Below are positions 49,959 through 58,297 of a DNA stretch of 64,000 nucleotides, piece after piece. The position numbers were made by a program, and so were the translations under genes. Source of the stretch: Dyadobacter chenwenxiniae (GTDB lineage: Bacteria; Bacteroidota; Bacteroidia; Cytophagales; Spirosomataceae); assembly GCF_022869785.1 (NCBI RefSeq), contig NZ_CP094997.1, forward strand, positions 4,712,001 to 4,776,000. Reading direction: 5' to 3'. Under the pieces are notes generated by a model, which saw nothing but the letters and a program-made list of their open reading frames with translations, was not told the origin of the DNA and ran no database searches. Each line of letters opens with the position of its first letter. The first letter of the stretch is position 1.

Positions 49959-50912
49959 TTATTTCTTGATAGTGAAGTTTCCACCACCAATTTTATATCC
50001 TTCGGCATACAGTTCCACATTGTATTTACCTGGGCGGAACTGTGAGCTATTGTCATACAACAATTCTACTTTCTGGTTGTTGTTTTGGTAAGCAATAGAC
50101 TCACGCGTTGTAAACTTAGACGGAGCTCCGTCAACTTCGAACTCTCCGGATCCAGTTGCGTCATCTGATACAACCGCTCCTTCAGGATCAAGCACACGAA
50201 CATAGATGTCTTTCGATTCTTGTGCTGTCAACTCATTTTCAGGAAGCGTGAACACCATTTTGATTTTGTCAACACGGCTTGCTTTATACTCTTCTTTATC
50301 TTTTACCTTACCTCTTGAATTAACTGTAAGGATTTTCAGATTTTGTGCTTTCAATGCAGCAGCTTTTGTTACTTTATCGCTAAGTTCCTTATTAGCAGCT
50401 GTGAAAGTAACAACTGAGTCACTAAGCTCAGCTTGACGCTGTACTAACTTCTCACGCTCGCTGGTCAAACTTCCCACGTGTGTGCTCAAAGAATCGTTTG
50501 ATGCTACCAACTTCTCGTTTTCAAGTTTCAACTGAGCAATCACCTCGTCTTTTTCTACAAGGAATTTTTCGTATTCTTTAATCTTGCCAAGATATTTGTT
50601 AGTTTCAACTCTTTTGCTTCTGCTGAAAGCCAGTTTATCTGCTTCCAGTTTTTCTTTAACTTTCGTTAATTCTGATACGTCACCACCTAGTTTTTCAATT
50701 TCAGCGATCTTCGCGTCCAGCACGGTCGAAATGGAGTCTAATTTAGTTTTGGTTACAGCCAATTCTCTCGCTTTTTCAACCACCATTGTTTCCTGTTGAG
50801 TCAACTCGTTTTTCTGAGTGGTAAACAAGTAGCCAAACATGGCTGTCGCAAGCCCAAGGACAACAACCATTGCCCAGGCGATACTTTGCTTATTTTTCTG
50901 TTCTTGTTCCAT
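49959..50912 (-). CDS. Membrane-anchored coiled-coil protein of unknown function (317 aa)
   Basis: One N-terminal membrane segment (12-30, WAMVVVLGLATAMFGYLF) and no lipobox. Residues 35-190 are a long coiled coil (LAVTKTKLDSISTVLDAKI, LKLENEKLVASNDSLSTHV). A C-terminal beta domain (about 210-317) has strands such as KIMVFTLPENEL-like KMVFTLPENEL, KDIYVRVLDPEG and GKYNVELYAEGYKIGGGNF, which look like an Ig-type or carbohydrate-type fold. It could be a cell-division or envelope linker. No name is known. Confidence 0.75.
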   Translation of the reverse strand: MEQEQKNKQSIAWAMVVVLGLATAMFGYLFTTQKNELTQQETMVVEKARELAVTKTKLDSISTVLDAKIAEIEKLGGDVSELTKVKEKLEADKLAFSRSKRVETNKYLGKIKEYEKFLVEKDEVIAQLKLENEKLVASNDSLSTHVGSLTSEREKLVQRQAELSDSVVTFTAANKELSDKVTKAAALKAQNLKILTVNSRGKVKDKEEYKASRVDKIKMVFTLPENELTAQESKDIYVRVLDPEGAVVSDDATGSGEFEVDGAPSKFTTRESIAYQNNNQKVELLYDNSSQFRPGKYNVELYAEGYKIGGGNFTIKK

Positions 50913-51239
50913 TGATTTTAGAGAATTTATTTAATATGATTTAGTTTTCATGTTGACAGGTTAAAAAGTTATCCGGGTCTACATGGATTTGTAACTTAAA
51001 TCTCTAATTCTATGCCGAATTGCCACTTTCTACATCCCGCAGCCTTTTCCTGCATATTAAATTATATAAATAATACCAAAAAAGAGGCATAGCAACTTTC
51101 TAAGCCTCTTTTTGAAATGTATTATTAAATGGGGAAAATTAGTGCTGAACGGCTGTATGGAGGGAGGCGCTTTGGAAATTGGGTAATGTTTACCCAAAGT
51201 ATGGTGTAACGGAACAAACAAACTTCATCCCAAAACCCG
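50913..51239. other. Non-coding spacer between the coiled-coil and lipoprotein genes
   Basis: No gene in these 327 bp. It holds the upstream region of the coiled-coil gene, an intrinsic terminator for the lipoprotein gene (51079-51113), and an 8-bp palindromic hairpin (TTGGGTAA at 51179-51186 with 51190-51197) about 40 bp after that gene's stop. No exact -7 box was found on the minus strand. Confidence 0.6.
51079..51113 (-). terminator. Intrinsic terminator downstream of the 203-aa lipoprotein gene
   Basis: A 10-bp stem (AAAAAGAGGC at 51079-51088 with 51104-51113) followed on the minus strand by six U. It lies about 127 bp after the lipoprotein stop. Confidence 0.75.
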
Positions 51240-51851
51240 CTAAAATCCTATTTTTGCTGTAATATTAAAAGACTTGCGGTCCATGAACAAAAGCTTTTGA
51301 TAACCTTTCACAGAATAGGAAGAAACTTCCAGCAAATTATCTCGCCGGCTTGATGTCAATTCGATGGTCTTTTCAGAACTATATATCCTGTTTTCAGACC
51401 GCAGCAGCGCTTTTACCATTACTGGTTGCTGTGTTGCACTGTCGACTTTGATCGTTAACAAACGGACGGGCAAATTCTCTCCATCTTTGATTTTATATTC
51501 ATAAACAGACGAATCGCTCCTTGTAACTACATAGCTATTTCGATACGCAGGCTTATTAATGTCAGCTTGTACGAATAATTCCAGCTCTTTTTTCCAATCC
51601 GTTCCGGTCTCCAAGCGCACTTCTTCCTTTCCATCTAATTGGACAGTTTTGGTCACTTTTGCCTTTTTCTCATTCAGATAAACGATCTGATTTTCTATGA
51701 AACCTTTGAGATCATAATAAGCCTTTTTCTCATTAGGATCCGTTGCAGCATCCCTGCAACCGACTAATGTGATGAAGCATGCGACAATAAGAACAGATAT
51801 GCATTTAATGAACACCGGACGGCTGGGAGGCAGTTTTGAAATAAAACGCAT
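51240..51851 (-). CDS. Hypothetical lipoprotein (203 aa)
   Basis: The N-terminus has a signal with a lipobox-like FITLVGC at about Cys32, followed by a Asp/Lys-rich linker. The mature part looks all-beta with strands (KVTKTVQLDGKEEVRLETG, YRNSYVVTRSDSSVYEYKIK, RLLTIKVDSATQQPVMVKAL), suggesting a small surface or periplasmic binding fold. It is not a family I know. It lies between the coiled-coil gene and gpmI on the same strand. Confidence 0.75.
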   Translation of the reverse strand: MRFISKLPPSRPVFIKCISVLIVACFITLVGCRDAATDPNEKKAYYDLKGFIENQIVYLNEKKAKVTKTVQLDGKEEVRLETGTDWKKELELFVQADINKPAYRNSYVVTRSDSSVYEYKIKDGENLPVRLLTIKVDSATQQPVMVKALLRSENRIYSSEKTIELTSSRRDNLLEVSSYSVKGYQKLLFMDRKSFNITAKIGF

Positions 51852-51883
51852 TGGTAATGTTGACTTTATCGCACAGAAGATCT

Positions 51884-51911
51884 AAAAAAACAGAGAGCCC
51901 AATGGACTCTC
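51884..51911 (-). terminator. Intrinsic terminator of gpmI
   Basis: On the minus strand, a GAGAGTCC/GGGCTCTC stem (51904-51911 with 51893-51900, one wobble) with a 3-base loop is followed by seven U. Confidence 0.85.
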
Positions 51912-51942
51912 CGGTAAACAACATCATTGTAACAGGTTTAGT

Positions 51943-53475
51943 TTATAAGATACTAACTCCTGTCATTTCAGCTGACTTGGGAATCCCCATCAATTCAAGA
52001 ATTGTAGGCGCTATATCAGCCAGCTTTCCATCTTTTATCGGATTTTGATAATTATTATCAACCAGCACGCAAGGCACCAGGTTCAGTGAATGTGCAGTAT
52101 TGGGTGAGCCATCGTCATTCAGCATGTAATCTGAATTTCCGTGATCGGCAATGATGATGGAGGAATAGCCGTGATTCAGTCCCGTTGTAACGACGGTCTG
52201 CACGCATTGATCCACAACTTCACACGCTTTAACCGCCGCTTCGAACACGCCTGTATGGCCTACCATATCCGGGTTCGCAAAGTTGAGGCAAACAAAATCC
52301 ACTTCCCCTTTCTCCAATTCAGGCACGATCGAATCCCTAATGCCAAATGCTGACATTTCAGGTTGCAGATCATAAGTAGCAACCTTTGGCGATTGGCAAA
52401 GTAAACGGCTTTCACCTTCAAATGGCTTTTCGCGTCCACCTGAAAAGAAGAATGTTACGTGCGGATATTTTTCAGTTTCAGCAATGCGGATCTGCTTTTT
52501 ACCAGCTGCTTCGAGCACTTCTCCCAATGTATTGTTGAGATTGTCTTTATCAAAAATCACATCTACGCCTTTGAATGTATCATCATAATTGGTCATTGTG
52601 ATGTATCTAAGGTTCAGCTTGTGCATGTTTTGCTCATGGAAATCCTGCTGCGTCAGCACTTCTGTAATTTCGCGGCCCCGGTCGGTCCGGAAATTAAAAC
52701 ATAACACAACATCGCCATCTTCAATAACACCGATTGGCGTCCCATCCGGATTTGTTGCAACGATAGGCATGATAAATTCGTCAGTAACGCCCGTTTCGTA
52801 GGAATCCTTAATTGCTTTTAACACCTCACCGGATGCTACGTGAGCACCTTCGCCATGCACCATTGCGTCATAAGCAAGCTTCACACGCTCCCAACGCTTA
52901 TCACGATCCATTGCATAGTAGCGGCCCGTAACGCTCGCAATGCGGCCCGTTGTCTGATCTAATGTTTGTTGAAGCTCTGTTAAAAAGCCCAAACCACTTT
53001 TCGGATCGCAGTCACGACCGTCTGTGAATGCATGAACAAAAACATTTGTCAAACCACTGTCGGCAGCTATCTTAACAAGACCTTTTAAATGATCAATGTG
53101 TGAGTGAACACCACCATCGGACACCAGACCAATGAAATGCACTTTTTTATTATTTGTTTTGGCAAAATCCAAAGCACTGGTCAGCACAGGTTCGTTACCC
53201 AATGTTCCTTCGGTAACGGCCAGATTGATCTTAACCAGATCCTGGTAAACCACACGTCCTGCGCCAAGATTCGTATGCCCTACTTCTGAATTCCCCATCT
53301 GTCCGTCCGGGAGACCGACAGCCAGGCCGCTGGCAGCAAGTCTGCTGTGCGGATACTTCTGCATAATGCTGTCGTAAAAAGGAGTGTTGGCAGCTAAAAC
53401 AGCGGAACGGCTTTCCTCGCCTGCTTTGGCAATGCCCCAGCCGTCCATGATTATAAGAATTACTTTTTTGCTCAA
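51943..53475 (-). CDS. gpmI: 2,3-bisphosphoglycerate-independent phosphoglycerate mutase (510 aa)
   Basis: An alkaline-phosphatase-superfamily enzyme with two manganese ions that interconverts 3- and 2-phosphoglycerate. The metal ligand Asp is in IIMDGWGIA (10-16), the phosphoserine Ser63 is in QMGNSEVGH, and the later sites are HSHIDHL, DGRDCDPKSG, NFANPDMVGHTGVF and IADHGNSDYM. Length is normal. The gene follows the DivIC-like gene, and with eno forms a glycolytic pair on the same strand. Confidence 0.96.
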   Translation of the reverse strand: MSKKVILIIMDGWGIAKAGEESRSAVLAANTPFYDSIMQKYPHSRLAASGLAVGLPDGQMGNSEVGHTNLGAGRVVYQDLVKINLAVTEGTLGNEPVLTSALDFAKTNNKKVHFIGLVSDGGVHSHIDHLKGLVKIAADSGLTNVFVHAFTDGRDCDPKSGLGFLTELQQTLDQTTGRIASVTGRYYAMDRDKRWERVKLAYDAMVHGEGAHVASGEVLKAIKDSYETGVTDEFIMPIVATNPDGTPIGVIEDGDVVLCFNFRTDRGREITEVLTQQDFHEQNMHKLNLRYITMTNYDDTFKGVDVIFDKDNLNNTLGEVLEAAGKKQIRIAETEKYPHVTFFFSGGREKPFEGESRLLCQSPKVATYDLQPEMSAFGIRDSIVPELEKGEVDFVCLNFANPDMVGHTGVFEAAVKACEVVDQCVQTVVTTGLNHGYSSIIIADHGNSDYMLNDDGSPNTAHSLNLVPCVLVDNNYQNPIKDGKLADIAPTILELMGIPKSAEMTGVSIL

Positions 53476-53518
53476 TGTCTTAAAAATTAGATATTAACAC
53501 GCAATGATCGACGCAAGC

Positions 53519-53851
53519 TTACTCGCTCTTTTTGCCTTCGACCGGTTGATTTTTCTCGTCAACGATTACATATACTTCCTCGTTGGGCTTGCGCATCATG
53601 AAATTCTCGCGGGCCCATTTTTCAAGCATTTTCGGATTACCGAAAACTTCATTCCGTTCCTTTTTAACTTCTTTGATTTTTCCGAGCAAAATGCCTTTTT
53701 CGTGTTCCAGTTCCTTCATCTTCATCCGGTTGGAGATCACAATCCGCATATTGTTATTATCAAGAAAAAGGATCCAGACAAACCACGCAAGAAAAGTGGC
53801 TATGTAGAAGTTTTTGAGCGTCTGGAGAGACCAGAATGATCCTTTTTTCAT
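53519..53851 (-). CDS. FtsB/DivIC-like septum formation initiator (110 aa)
   Basis: A small bitopic membrane protein: one segment (about 13-31, FYIATFLAWFVWILFL) followed by a coiled coil (ISNRMKMKELEHEKGILLGK, KEVKKERNEVF) and a short conserved ENFMMRKPNEEVYVIVDE end. It is the DivIC/FtsB type that helps assemble the divisome. A longer frame begins at 53905, but its first residues are encoded by the enolase terminator hairpin, so I prefer the ATG at 53851. It lies between eno and gpmI. Confidence 0.85.
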   Translation of the reverse strand: MKKGSFWSLQTLKNFYIATFLAWFVWILFLDNNNMRIVISNRMKMKELEHEKGILLGKIKEVKKERNEVFGNPKMLEKWARENFMMRKPNEEVYVIVDEKNQPVEGKKSE

Positions 53852-53871
53852 AAGGGAAGCGGGTGTATACA

Positions 53872-53898
53872 AAAACCGGAGCATTGAGCTCCGGTTTT
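53872..53898 (-). terminator. Intrinsic terminator of eno
   Basis: An 11-bp perfect stem (AAAACCGGAGC at 53872-53882 with 53888-53898), a 5-base loop, and a U-run on the minus strand. It is 11 bp after the eno stop. Confidence 0.85.
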
Positions 53899-53909
53899 GA
53901 TTCATGATA

Positions 53910-55181
53910 TCAGAATTTCAATCCTGGGAAATATGCATTTTCGCCCAATTCTTCTTCGATCCGAAGAAGCTGATTGTATTTCGCCATACGGTCAGAGCGA
54001 GAAGCAGAACCTGTTTTGATCTGTCCTGTGTTCAATGCTACTGCCAAGTCGGCGATTGTAGAATCTTCTGTTTCACCTGAACGGTGCGACATAATGCTCT
54101 TGTAGCTATTGCGTTTTGCAAGGTTAACTGTGTCGATTGTCTCCGTCAATGAACCAATCTGGTTTACTTTTACAAGCACAGCATTCGCAATTTGCGACTC
54201 GATTCCTTGTTGCAAACGCGTTACGTTCGTTACGAACAAATCGTCCCCAACCAACTGGATTTTCTTACCAACAGATTGCGTAAGTGTTGCCCAGCCAGCC
54301 CAGTCGTCTTCGTCCATACCATCTTCGATAGAAATGATTGGATATTTAGCAACCCACTGTGTCCAGTAATCAGCCATCTCATCAGAGCTCAACTTGCGTC
54401 CGTCTGATTTTTTGAAGTGGTAAAACCCATCTTCGTAGAATTCTGAAACAGCAGCATCCATGGCGATGAAAATATCTTCGCCTGGCTTGTAACCAGCTTT
54501 CTCGATCGCCTGGATTACTATTTCAATAGCTTCTTCATTGGATTTGATGTTTGGAGCAAAACCACCTTCGTCACCTACGTTAGTAGAATATCCTTTGCTT
54601 TTCAAAACCGTTTTCAGTGTATGGAAAACCTCAACACCCATTCTCAATGACTGAGAGAATGTATCTGCTTTCGCAGGCATGATCATGAATTCCTGAAAAT
54701 CGATAGAATTGTCCGCGTGGCTTCCACCATTCAGGATATTCATCATTGGAACTGGCAATGTATTTGCGTTGGTTCCACCTACATAACGATAAAGTGGCAA
54801 GTTAGCTTCCTGAGCGGCAGCTTTCGCAGCGGCAAGGGATACGCCAAGAATAGCATTTGCCCCTAACTTCGCTTTGTTAGGAGTTCCGTCCAATTCCAGC
54901 ATGATTTTATCAATCAGATTTTGCTCAAATACTGAACAACCGATCAACTCAGGGAAAATAATATCGTTGACGTTCTCAACGGCTTTCAAAACTCCTTTTC
55001 CTACGTATACGCTTTTGTCGTCGTCACGAAGTTCAACGGCCTCATGCTTTCCGGTAGAAGCTCCAGACGGAACAGCAGCACGTCCTAAATAGCCATTTTC
55101 AGTACGAATATCTACTTCTATTGTTGGGTTTCCTCTTGAATCCAGAATTTGTCTTGCATGTACTGATTGAATCGTACTCAT
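53910..55181 (-). CDS. eno: Enolase (423 aa)
   Basis: Dehydrates 2-phosphoglycerate to phosphoenolpyruvate in glycolysis. The N-terminus IQSVHARQILDSRGNPTIEVD, the GASTGKHEAVELRD loop, the metal-site region SIEDGMDEDDW, the general-base Lys in VLVKVNQIGSLTE, and the SHRSGETEDSTIADLAVAL motif are all present. I chose the ATG at 55181, since a longer frame includes the carA terminator. The gene is upstream of the DivIC-like gene. Confidence 0.96.
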   Translation of the reverse strand: MSTIQSVHARQILDSRGNPTIEVDIRTENGYLGRAAVPSGASTGKHEAVELRDDDKSVYVGKGVLKAVENVNDIIFPELIGCSVFEQNLIDKIMLELDGTPNKAKLGANAILGVSLAAAKAAAQEANLPLYRYVGGTNANTLPVPMMNILNGGSHADNSIDFQEFMIMPAKADTFSQSLRMGVEVFHTLKTVLKSKGYSTNVGDEGGFAPNIKSNEEAIEIVIQAIEKAGYKPGEDIFIAMDAAVSEFYEDGFYHFKKSDGRKLSSDEMADYWTQWVAKYPIISIEDGMDEDDWAGWATLTQSVGKKIQLVGDDLFVTNVTRLQQGIESQIANAVLVKVNQIGSLTETIDTVNLAKRNSYKSIMSHRSGETEDSTIADLAVALNTGQIKTGSASRSDRMAKYNQLLRIEEELGENAYFPGLKF

Positions 55182-55239
55182 TTGCAGCTTGTGGTTTTGA
55201 TTTAAAATAGAATTTTTTAACGGTACAAAATAACACAAA

Positions 55240-55264
55240 AAATCCTCTGCATTACAGAGGATTT
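55240..55264 (-). terminator. Intrinsic terminator of carA
   Basis: A 10-bp perfect stem (AAATCCTCTG at 55240-55249 with 55255-55264) with a 5-base loop, followed on the minus strand by a U-run of about six. It lies 8 bp after the carA stop. Confidence 0.85.
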
Positions 55265-55272
55265 CGATATTT

Positions 55273-56376
55273 TCAGCTTGCTCTTAACAATTTAATAAAT
55301 TCATCAAATAGATATCGCGAATCGTGCGGACCTGGCGACGCCTCAGGGTGATACTGAACTGAGAACGCAGGATAATCCTTTCTGCGAATTCCTTCAATTG
55401 TTTTGTCATTCAAATTCACGTGCGTGATTTCGATATCAGGATGGTTTTCAATTTCGTCAGGGTTCACCGCAAAACCATGATTTTGTGAAGTGACCTCACA
55501 GAACCCAGTTATCAGATTTTTAACAGGGTGGTTTAACCCACGGTGGCCATGGTGCATTTTATAAGTATTAATCCCACTTGACAATGCAAGAAGCTGATGT
55601 CCCAGGCAAATTCCAAAAAGCGGTTTGCTAGTCCTGATCATCTGATTTACACTCTCCACCGCATAAAGCATTGCTGCCGGGTCACCTGGCCCGTTGGATA
55701 TAAAGAATCCATCAGGTTGCCAAGACATTACTTCTTCAAAAGGCGTTTTTGCCGGAAAAACCTTGCAATAGCATCCTCTCGACGTCAAATTTTGCAGAAT
55801 ACTTTTCTTGATTCCGTAGTCCATTACTGCAATTCTCCATTGGCTTGAAGATTCTTCGCCAACAAAGTAAGCATTCTCAGTGGTCACTTCAGAGGACAAT
55901 TCGAGGCCATCCATGGAAGGGATTTTTTTCAATTCGGCCATCAGCTCTTTTTCGTCCAGAATTTCTGACGAAATAATTGCATTCATCACACCGCGTTGCC
56001 TCACATGACGCACGATGTGTCTTGTATCCACATTGCTTACACCAACAATGTTGGCCCTTTCAAAATATTCCTGCAACGAAAAATCAGCTGTATGTCTTGA
56101 ATAGATTGGGGAGAAGGTGTTGCAAACCATTCCACGAATCTTCACCGAAGCAGATTCCTCTTCGTCTTCGAGCTGAACTCCGTAATTTCCAATATGTGAA
56201 TTGGTATTAACAATGATTTGACCATAATAAGACGGATCAGTGTAGATTTCCTGATACCCTGTCATGCCTGTGTTAAAACAAATTTCTCCGCCGGTGGTCC
56301 CGCTTATTCCCAAAGCGATTCCCTTGTATGCCGTTCCATCTTCAAGTAATAACAGAGCTTCCTTTTTTTGACTCAT
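55273..56376 (-). CDS. carA: Carbamoyl-phosphate synthase small subunit (367 aa)
   Basis: The glutamine amidotransferase subunit that supplies ammonia for carbamoyl phosphate, used in arginine and pyrimidine synthesis. The N-terminal domain starts ALLLLEDGTAYKGIALG and shows FNTGMTGYQEIYTDPSY; the class I amidotransferase part has the nucleophile Cys in FGICLGHQLLAL and the His-Glu pair in QYHPEASPGPHD. The large subunit carB is not in the window. A -7 box (TAATTTTG on the minus strand, 56447-56454) precedes it. Confidence 0.95.
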   Translation of the reverse strand: MSQKKEALLLLEDGTAYKGIALGISGTTGGEICFNTGMTGYQEIYTDPSYYGQIIVNTNSHIGNYGVQLEDEEESASVKIRGMVCNTFSPIYSRHTADFSLQEYFERANIVGVSNVDTRHIVRHVRQRGVMNAIISSEILDEKELMAELKKIPSMDGLELSSEVTTENAYFVGEESSSQWRIAVMDYGIKKSILQNLTSRGCYCKVFPAKTPFEEVMSWQPDGFFISNGPGDPAAMLYAVESVNQMIRTSKPLFGICLGHQLLALSSGINTYKMHHGHRGLNHPVKNLITGFCEVTSQNHGFAVNPDEIENHPDIEITHVNLNDKTIEGIRRKDYPAFSVQYHPEASPGPHDSRYLFDEFIKLLRAS

Positions 56377-56446
56377 TTTATTGCTAAATCTATTGTTGCC
56401 TACTATTTGTCTGAGCGCAATGCGCGGGTGTTTTTAAACTGCGGTG

Positions 56447-56454
56447 CAAAATTA
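56447..56454 (-). promoter_or_regulatory. Candidate -7 box for carA
   Basis: The minus strand reads TAATTTTG, an exact TAnnTTTG match, 71 bp before the carA start and after the rplQ terminator, so carA can have its own promoter. Confidence 0.5.
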
Positions 56455-56471
56455 TAAAATTTTACCCATAA

Positions 56472-56502
56472 AAAAGGGTTAAACGAAACGTTCAACCCTT
56501 TT
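56472..56502 (-). terminator. Intrinsic terminator of the alpha ribosomal operon
   Basis: A stem AAAAGGGTT (56472-56480) with AACCCTTTT (56494-56502), extended by a further five pairs with one wobble to a 3-base loop, followed on the minus strand by six U. It lies 28 bp after rplQ. Confidence 0.85.
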
Positions 56503-56529
56503 CTGTATATTCTTAATGTTTATCCAAAA

Positions 56530-57111
56530 TTATTCCTTTTCAGTCTTAGATTCTGGCGCCTCATTATTTTCAGCAGCTTCGTCATTGGTTGCAGGTGCTT
56601 CGTCAGCAACTGGTTCCGCTTCTGCAACTACCGGATGATCTTCTTTTTTAACAGGTGCAGCAGCTGCTACTTCTGTTCCTTCTTTCTTCGCTCCTCCTCT
56701 TCTGCTACGTCTTGTTTTTGCAGGCTTGTCAGCATTAGCAAGAAGCAATGCGTCGTTGAAATCTACAAGTTCAATCAGTGCAATTTCCGCAGCATCACCA
56801 AGTCTGCTTCCAAGTTTGATGATACGGGTGTAACCACCTGGACGAGATGCAATTTTGTCTGAAACAACTCCAAAAAGTTCTTTTGTAGATTCTTTATCAT
56901 TTAGATAAGAGAATACAACCCTTCTATTGTGGGTAGAATCTTCTTTGGCGCGAGTTAACAAAGGTTCAACATATTTACGAAGTTCCTTAGCCTTAGCAAG
57001 TGTTGTTTCAATTCTTTTGTGGATAATCAAAGAAGAAGCCATATTTGATAGCATCGCCTTGCGGTGAGATGCCGTTCTTCCTAAGTGATTACCTTTCTTA
57101 CCGTGTCTCAT
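56530..57111 (-). CDS. rplQ: 50S ribosomal protein L17 with acidic tail (193 aa)
   Basis: The conserved core is residues 1-115 (MRHGKKGNHLGRTASHRKAM, TTLAKAKELRKYVEPLL, RPGGYTRIIKLG). Residues 120-193 form a low-complexity Lys/Arg then Glu/Ala-rich extension (for example VAEAEPVADEAPATNDEAAE), longer than the standard about 120-residue L17. Extended L17 tails occur in Bacteroidota. It is the last gene of the alpha operon. Confidence 0.95.
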   Translation of the reverse strand: MRHGKKGNHLGRTASHRKAMLSNMASSLIIHKRIETTLAKAKELRKYVEPLLTRAKEDSTHNRRVVFSYLNDKESTKELFGVVSDKIASRPGGYTRIIKLGSRLGDAAEIALIELVDFNDALLLANADKPAKTRRSRRGGAKKEGTEVAAAAPVKKEDHPVVAEAEPVADEAPATNDEAAENNEAPESKTEKE

Positions 57112-57183
57112 TGTTTTGTTGTTTAGTTGCTTCGAGCGGCGGCTAGCGCGCTACAGAATACATACTTATTATGGAATTATTTA

Positions 57184-58173
57184 TCAATCTTCGTCCAAAC
57201 GATATTTGGCAACGTCCATTCCAAATGTGAGTTGCTTATCAGCTACAAGCTGTTCCAACTCAGTAAGAGATTTTTTACCAAAATTGCGGAATTTCATCAT
57301 GTCTGAAATTTCAAGTCTAACCAGATCACCAAGTGATTTAACGTCAGCTGATTTCAAACAGTTGTATGCACGCACAGAAAGGTCCAGCTCTGACAATGAA
57401 GTCTTAAGTAGTTTTCTCATACGCAACATTTCTTCATCCACCTGATTGTCTTCTTCTGCTTTCTGCTTCTCAAACGTCATTGTTTGATCAGAGAATAGCA
57501 TAAAGTGTTGGATCAAAATGTTCGCTGCACCTTTCAACGCATCTTCCGGATGGATTGAACCATCTGTTTGAATGTCGATCAAAAGACGCTCGTAATCTGT
57601 GCGTTGTTCGACACGTGTATTTTCAACACTGTATTTAACATTTTTAATCGGGGTATAAATAGAATCCACTGCAATGTATCCAAACGGCAATTCATTTGCA
57701 CGCGGCTCATCAGCAGGGACGTACCCTCTTCCTTTGTCCAAAAGAAGTTCCATTTCGAACTCTTTCTGGTCATCAATATGGCAAATAACCTGATCTGGAT
57801 TTAAAACTTCAAATGCATTAGTAAACTTACCAATGTCACCCGCTGTGATAACGGATACATTTTTAAGGTTCACAACGATCCTGCTTTCGTTCAGATCAGA
57901 AACTTTTTTAAAACGAACCATTTTAAGGTTCAGGATGATTTCTGTTACATCCTCAACTATACCTTCGATAGAAGAAAACTCATGAAGCACACCAGGGAAC
58001 TTCACGCTCGTAATGGCATAACCTTCCAAAGATGAAAGAAGTATTCTACGTAATGCATTACCAATGGTTACGCCGTATCCTTTCTCTAAAGGCTTAAACT
58101 CAAACAACCCGTGAAAGTCGTCTGCTTTTTCCATGACGACCTTATCAGGCATTTGGAAAGCTAATATTGACAT
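57184..58173 (-). CDS. rpoA: DNA-directed RNA polymerase alpha subunit (329 aa)
   Basis: The alpha subunit that starts assembly of RNA polymerase. The N-terminal domain (1-230) begins FEFKPLEKGYGVTIGNALRRILLSSL (in parts), and the C-terminal domain (about 255-320) has TSLSELDLSVRAYNCLKSADVK and FRNFGKKSLTELEQLVA. It follows rpsD after a spacer of 124 bp that contains three consecutive hairpins. Confidence 0.97.
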   Translation of the reverse strand: MSILAFQMPDKVVMEKADDFHGLFEFKPLEKGYGVTIGNALRRILLSSLEGYAITSVKFPGVLHEFSSIEGIVEDVTEIILNLKMVRFKKVSDLNESRIVVNLKNVSVITAGDIGKFTNAFEVLNPDQVICHIDDQKEFEMELLLDKGRGYVPADEPRANELPFGYIAVDSIYTPIKNVKYSVENTRVEQRTDYERLLIDIQTDGSIHPEDALKGAANILIQHFMLFSDQTMTFEKQKAEEDNQVDEEMLRMRKLLKTSLSELDLSVRAYNCLKSADVKSLGDLVRLEISDMMKFRNFGKKSLTELEQLVADKQLTFGMDVAKYRLDED

Positions 58174-58226
58174 AGTCCTTGCTCCTTTTATAGTAGTAAA
58201 TGATAGTTGATCACGCTACCGTTACC

Positions 58227-58285
58227 TTTGCGATCGCAAAATTGCCGATTTCGGCTAAAAGCACGCCTGGTAAACTAGGCGTGCT
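58227..58285 (-). promoter_or_regulatory. Three consecutive hairpins in the rpsD-rpoA spacer
   Basis: A 14-base perfect palindrome TTTGCGATCGCAAA (58227-58240), a short GCCGA/TCGGC hairpin (58244-58255), and a 9-bp hairpin AGCACGCCT/AGGCGTGCT (58260-58268 with 58277-58285) lie in the rpoA leader. The last, nearest rpsD, is followed by a short U-run on the minus strand. It could be an attenuator or a ribosomal-protein-bound leader. The spacer is larger than those between most genes of this operon. Confidence 0.55.
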
Positions 58286-58297
58286 GTAATATGAAGA

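Noticed and set aside
55182..55238. A longer enolase frame starting at 55238
   Set aside because: The added residues are not part of the enolase family, and a start there lies 26 bp before the carA stop region terminator would have cleared.
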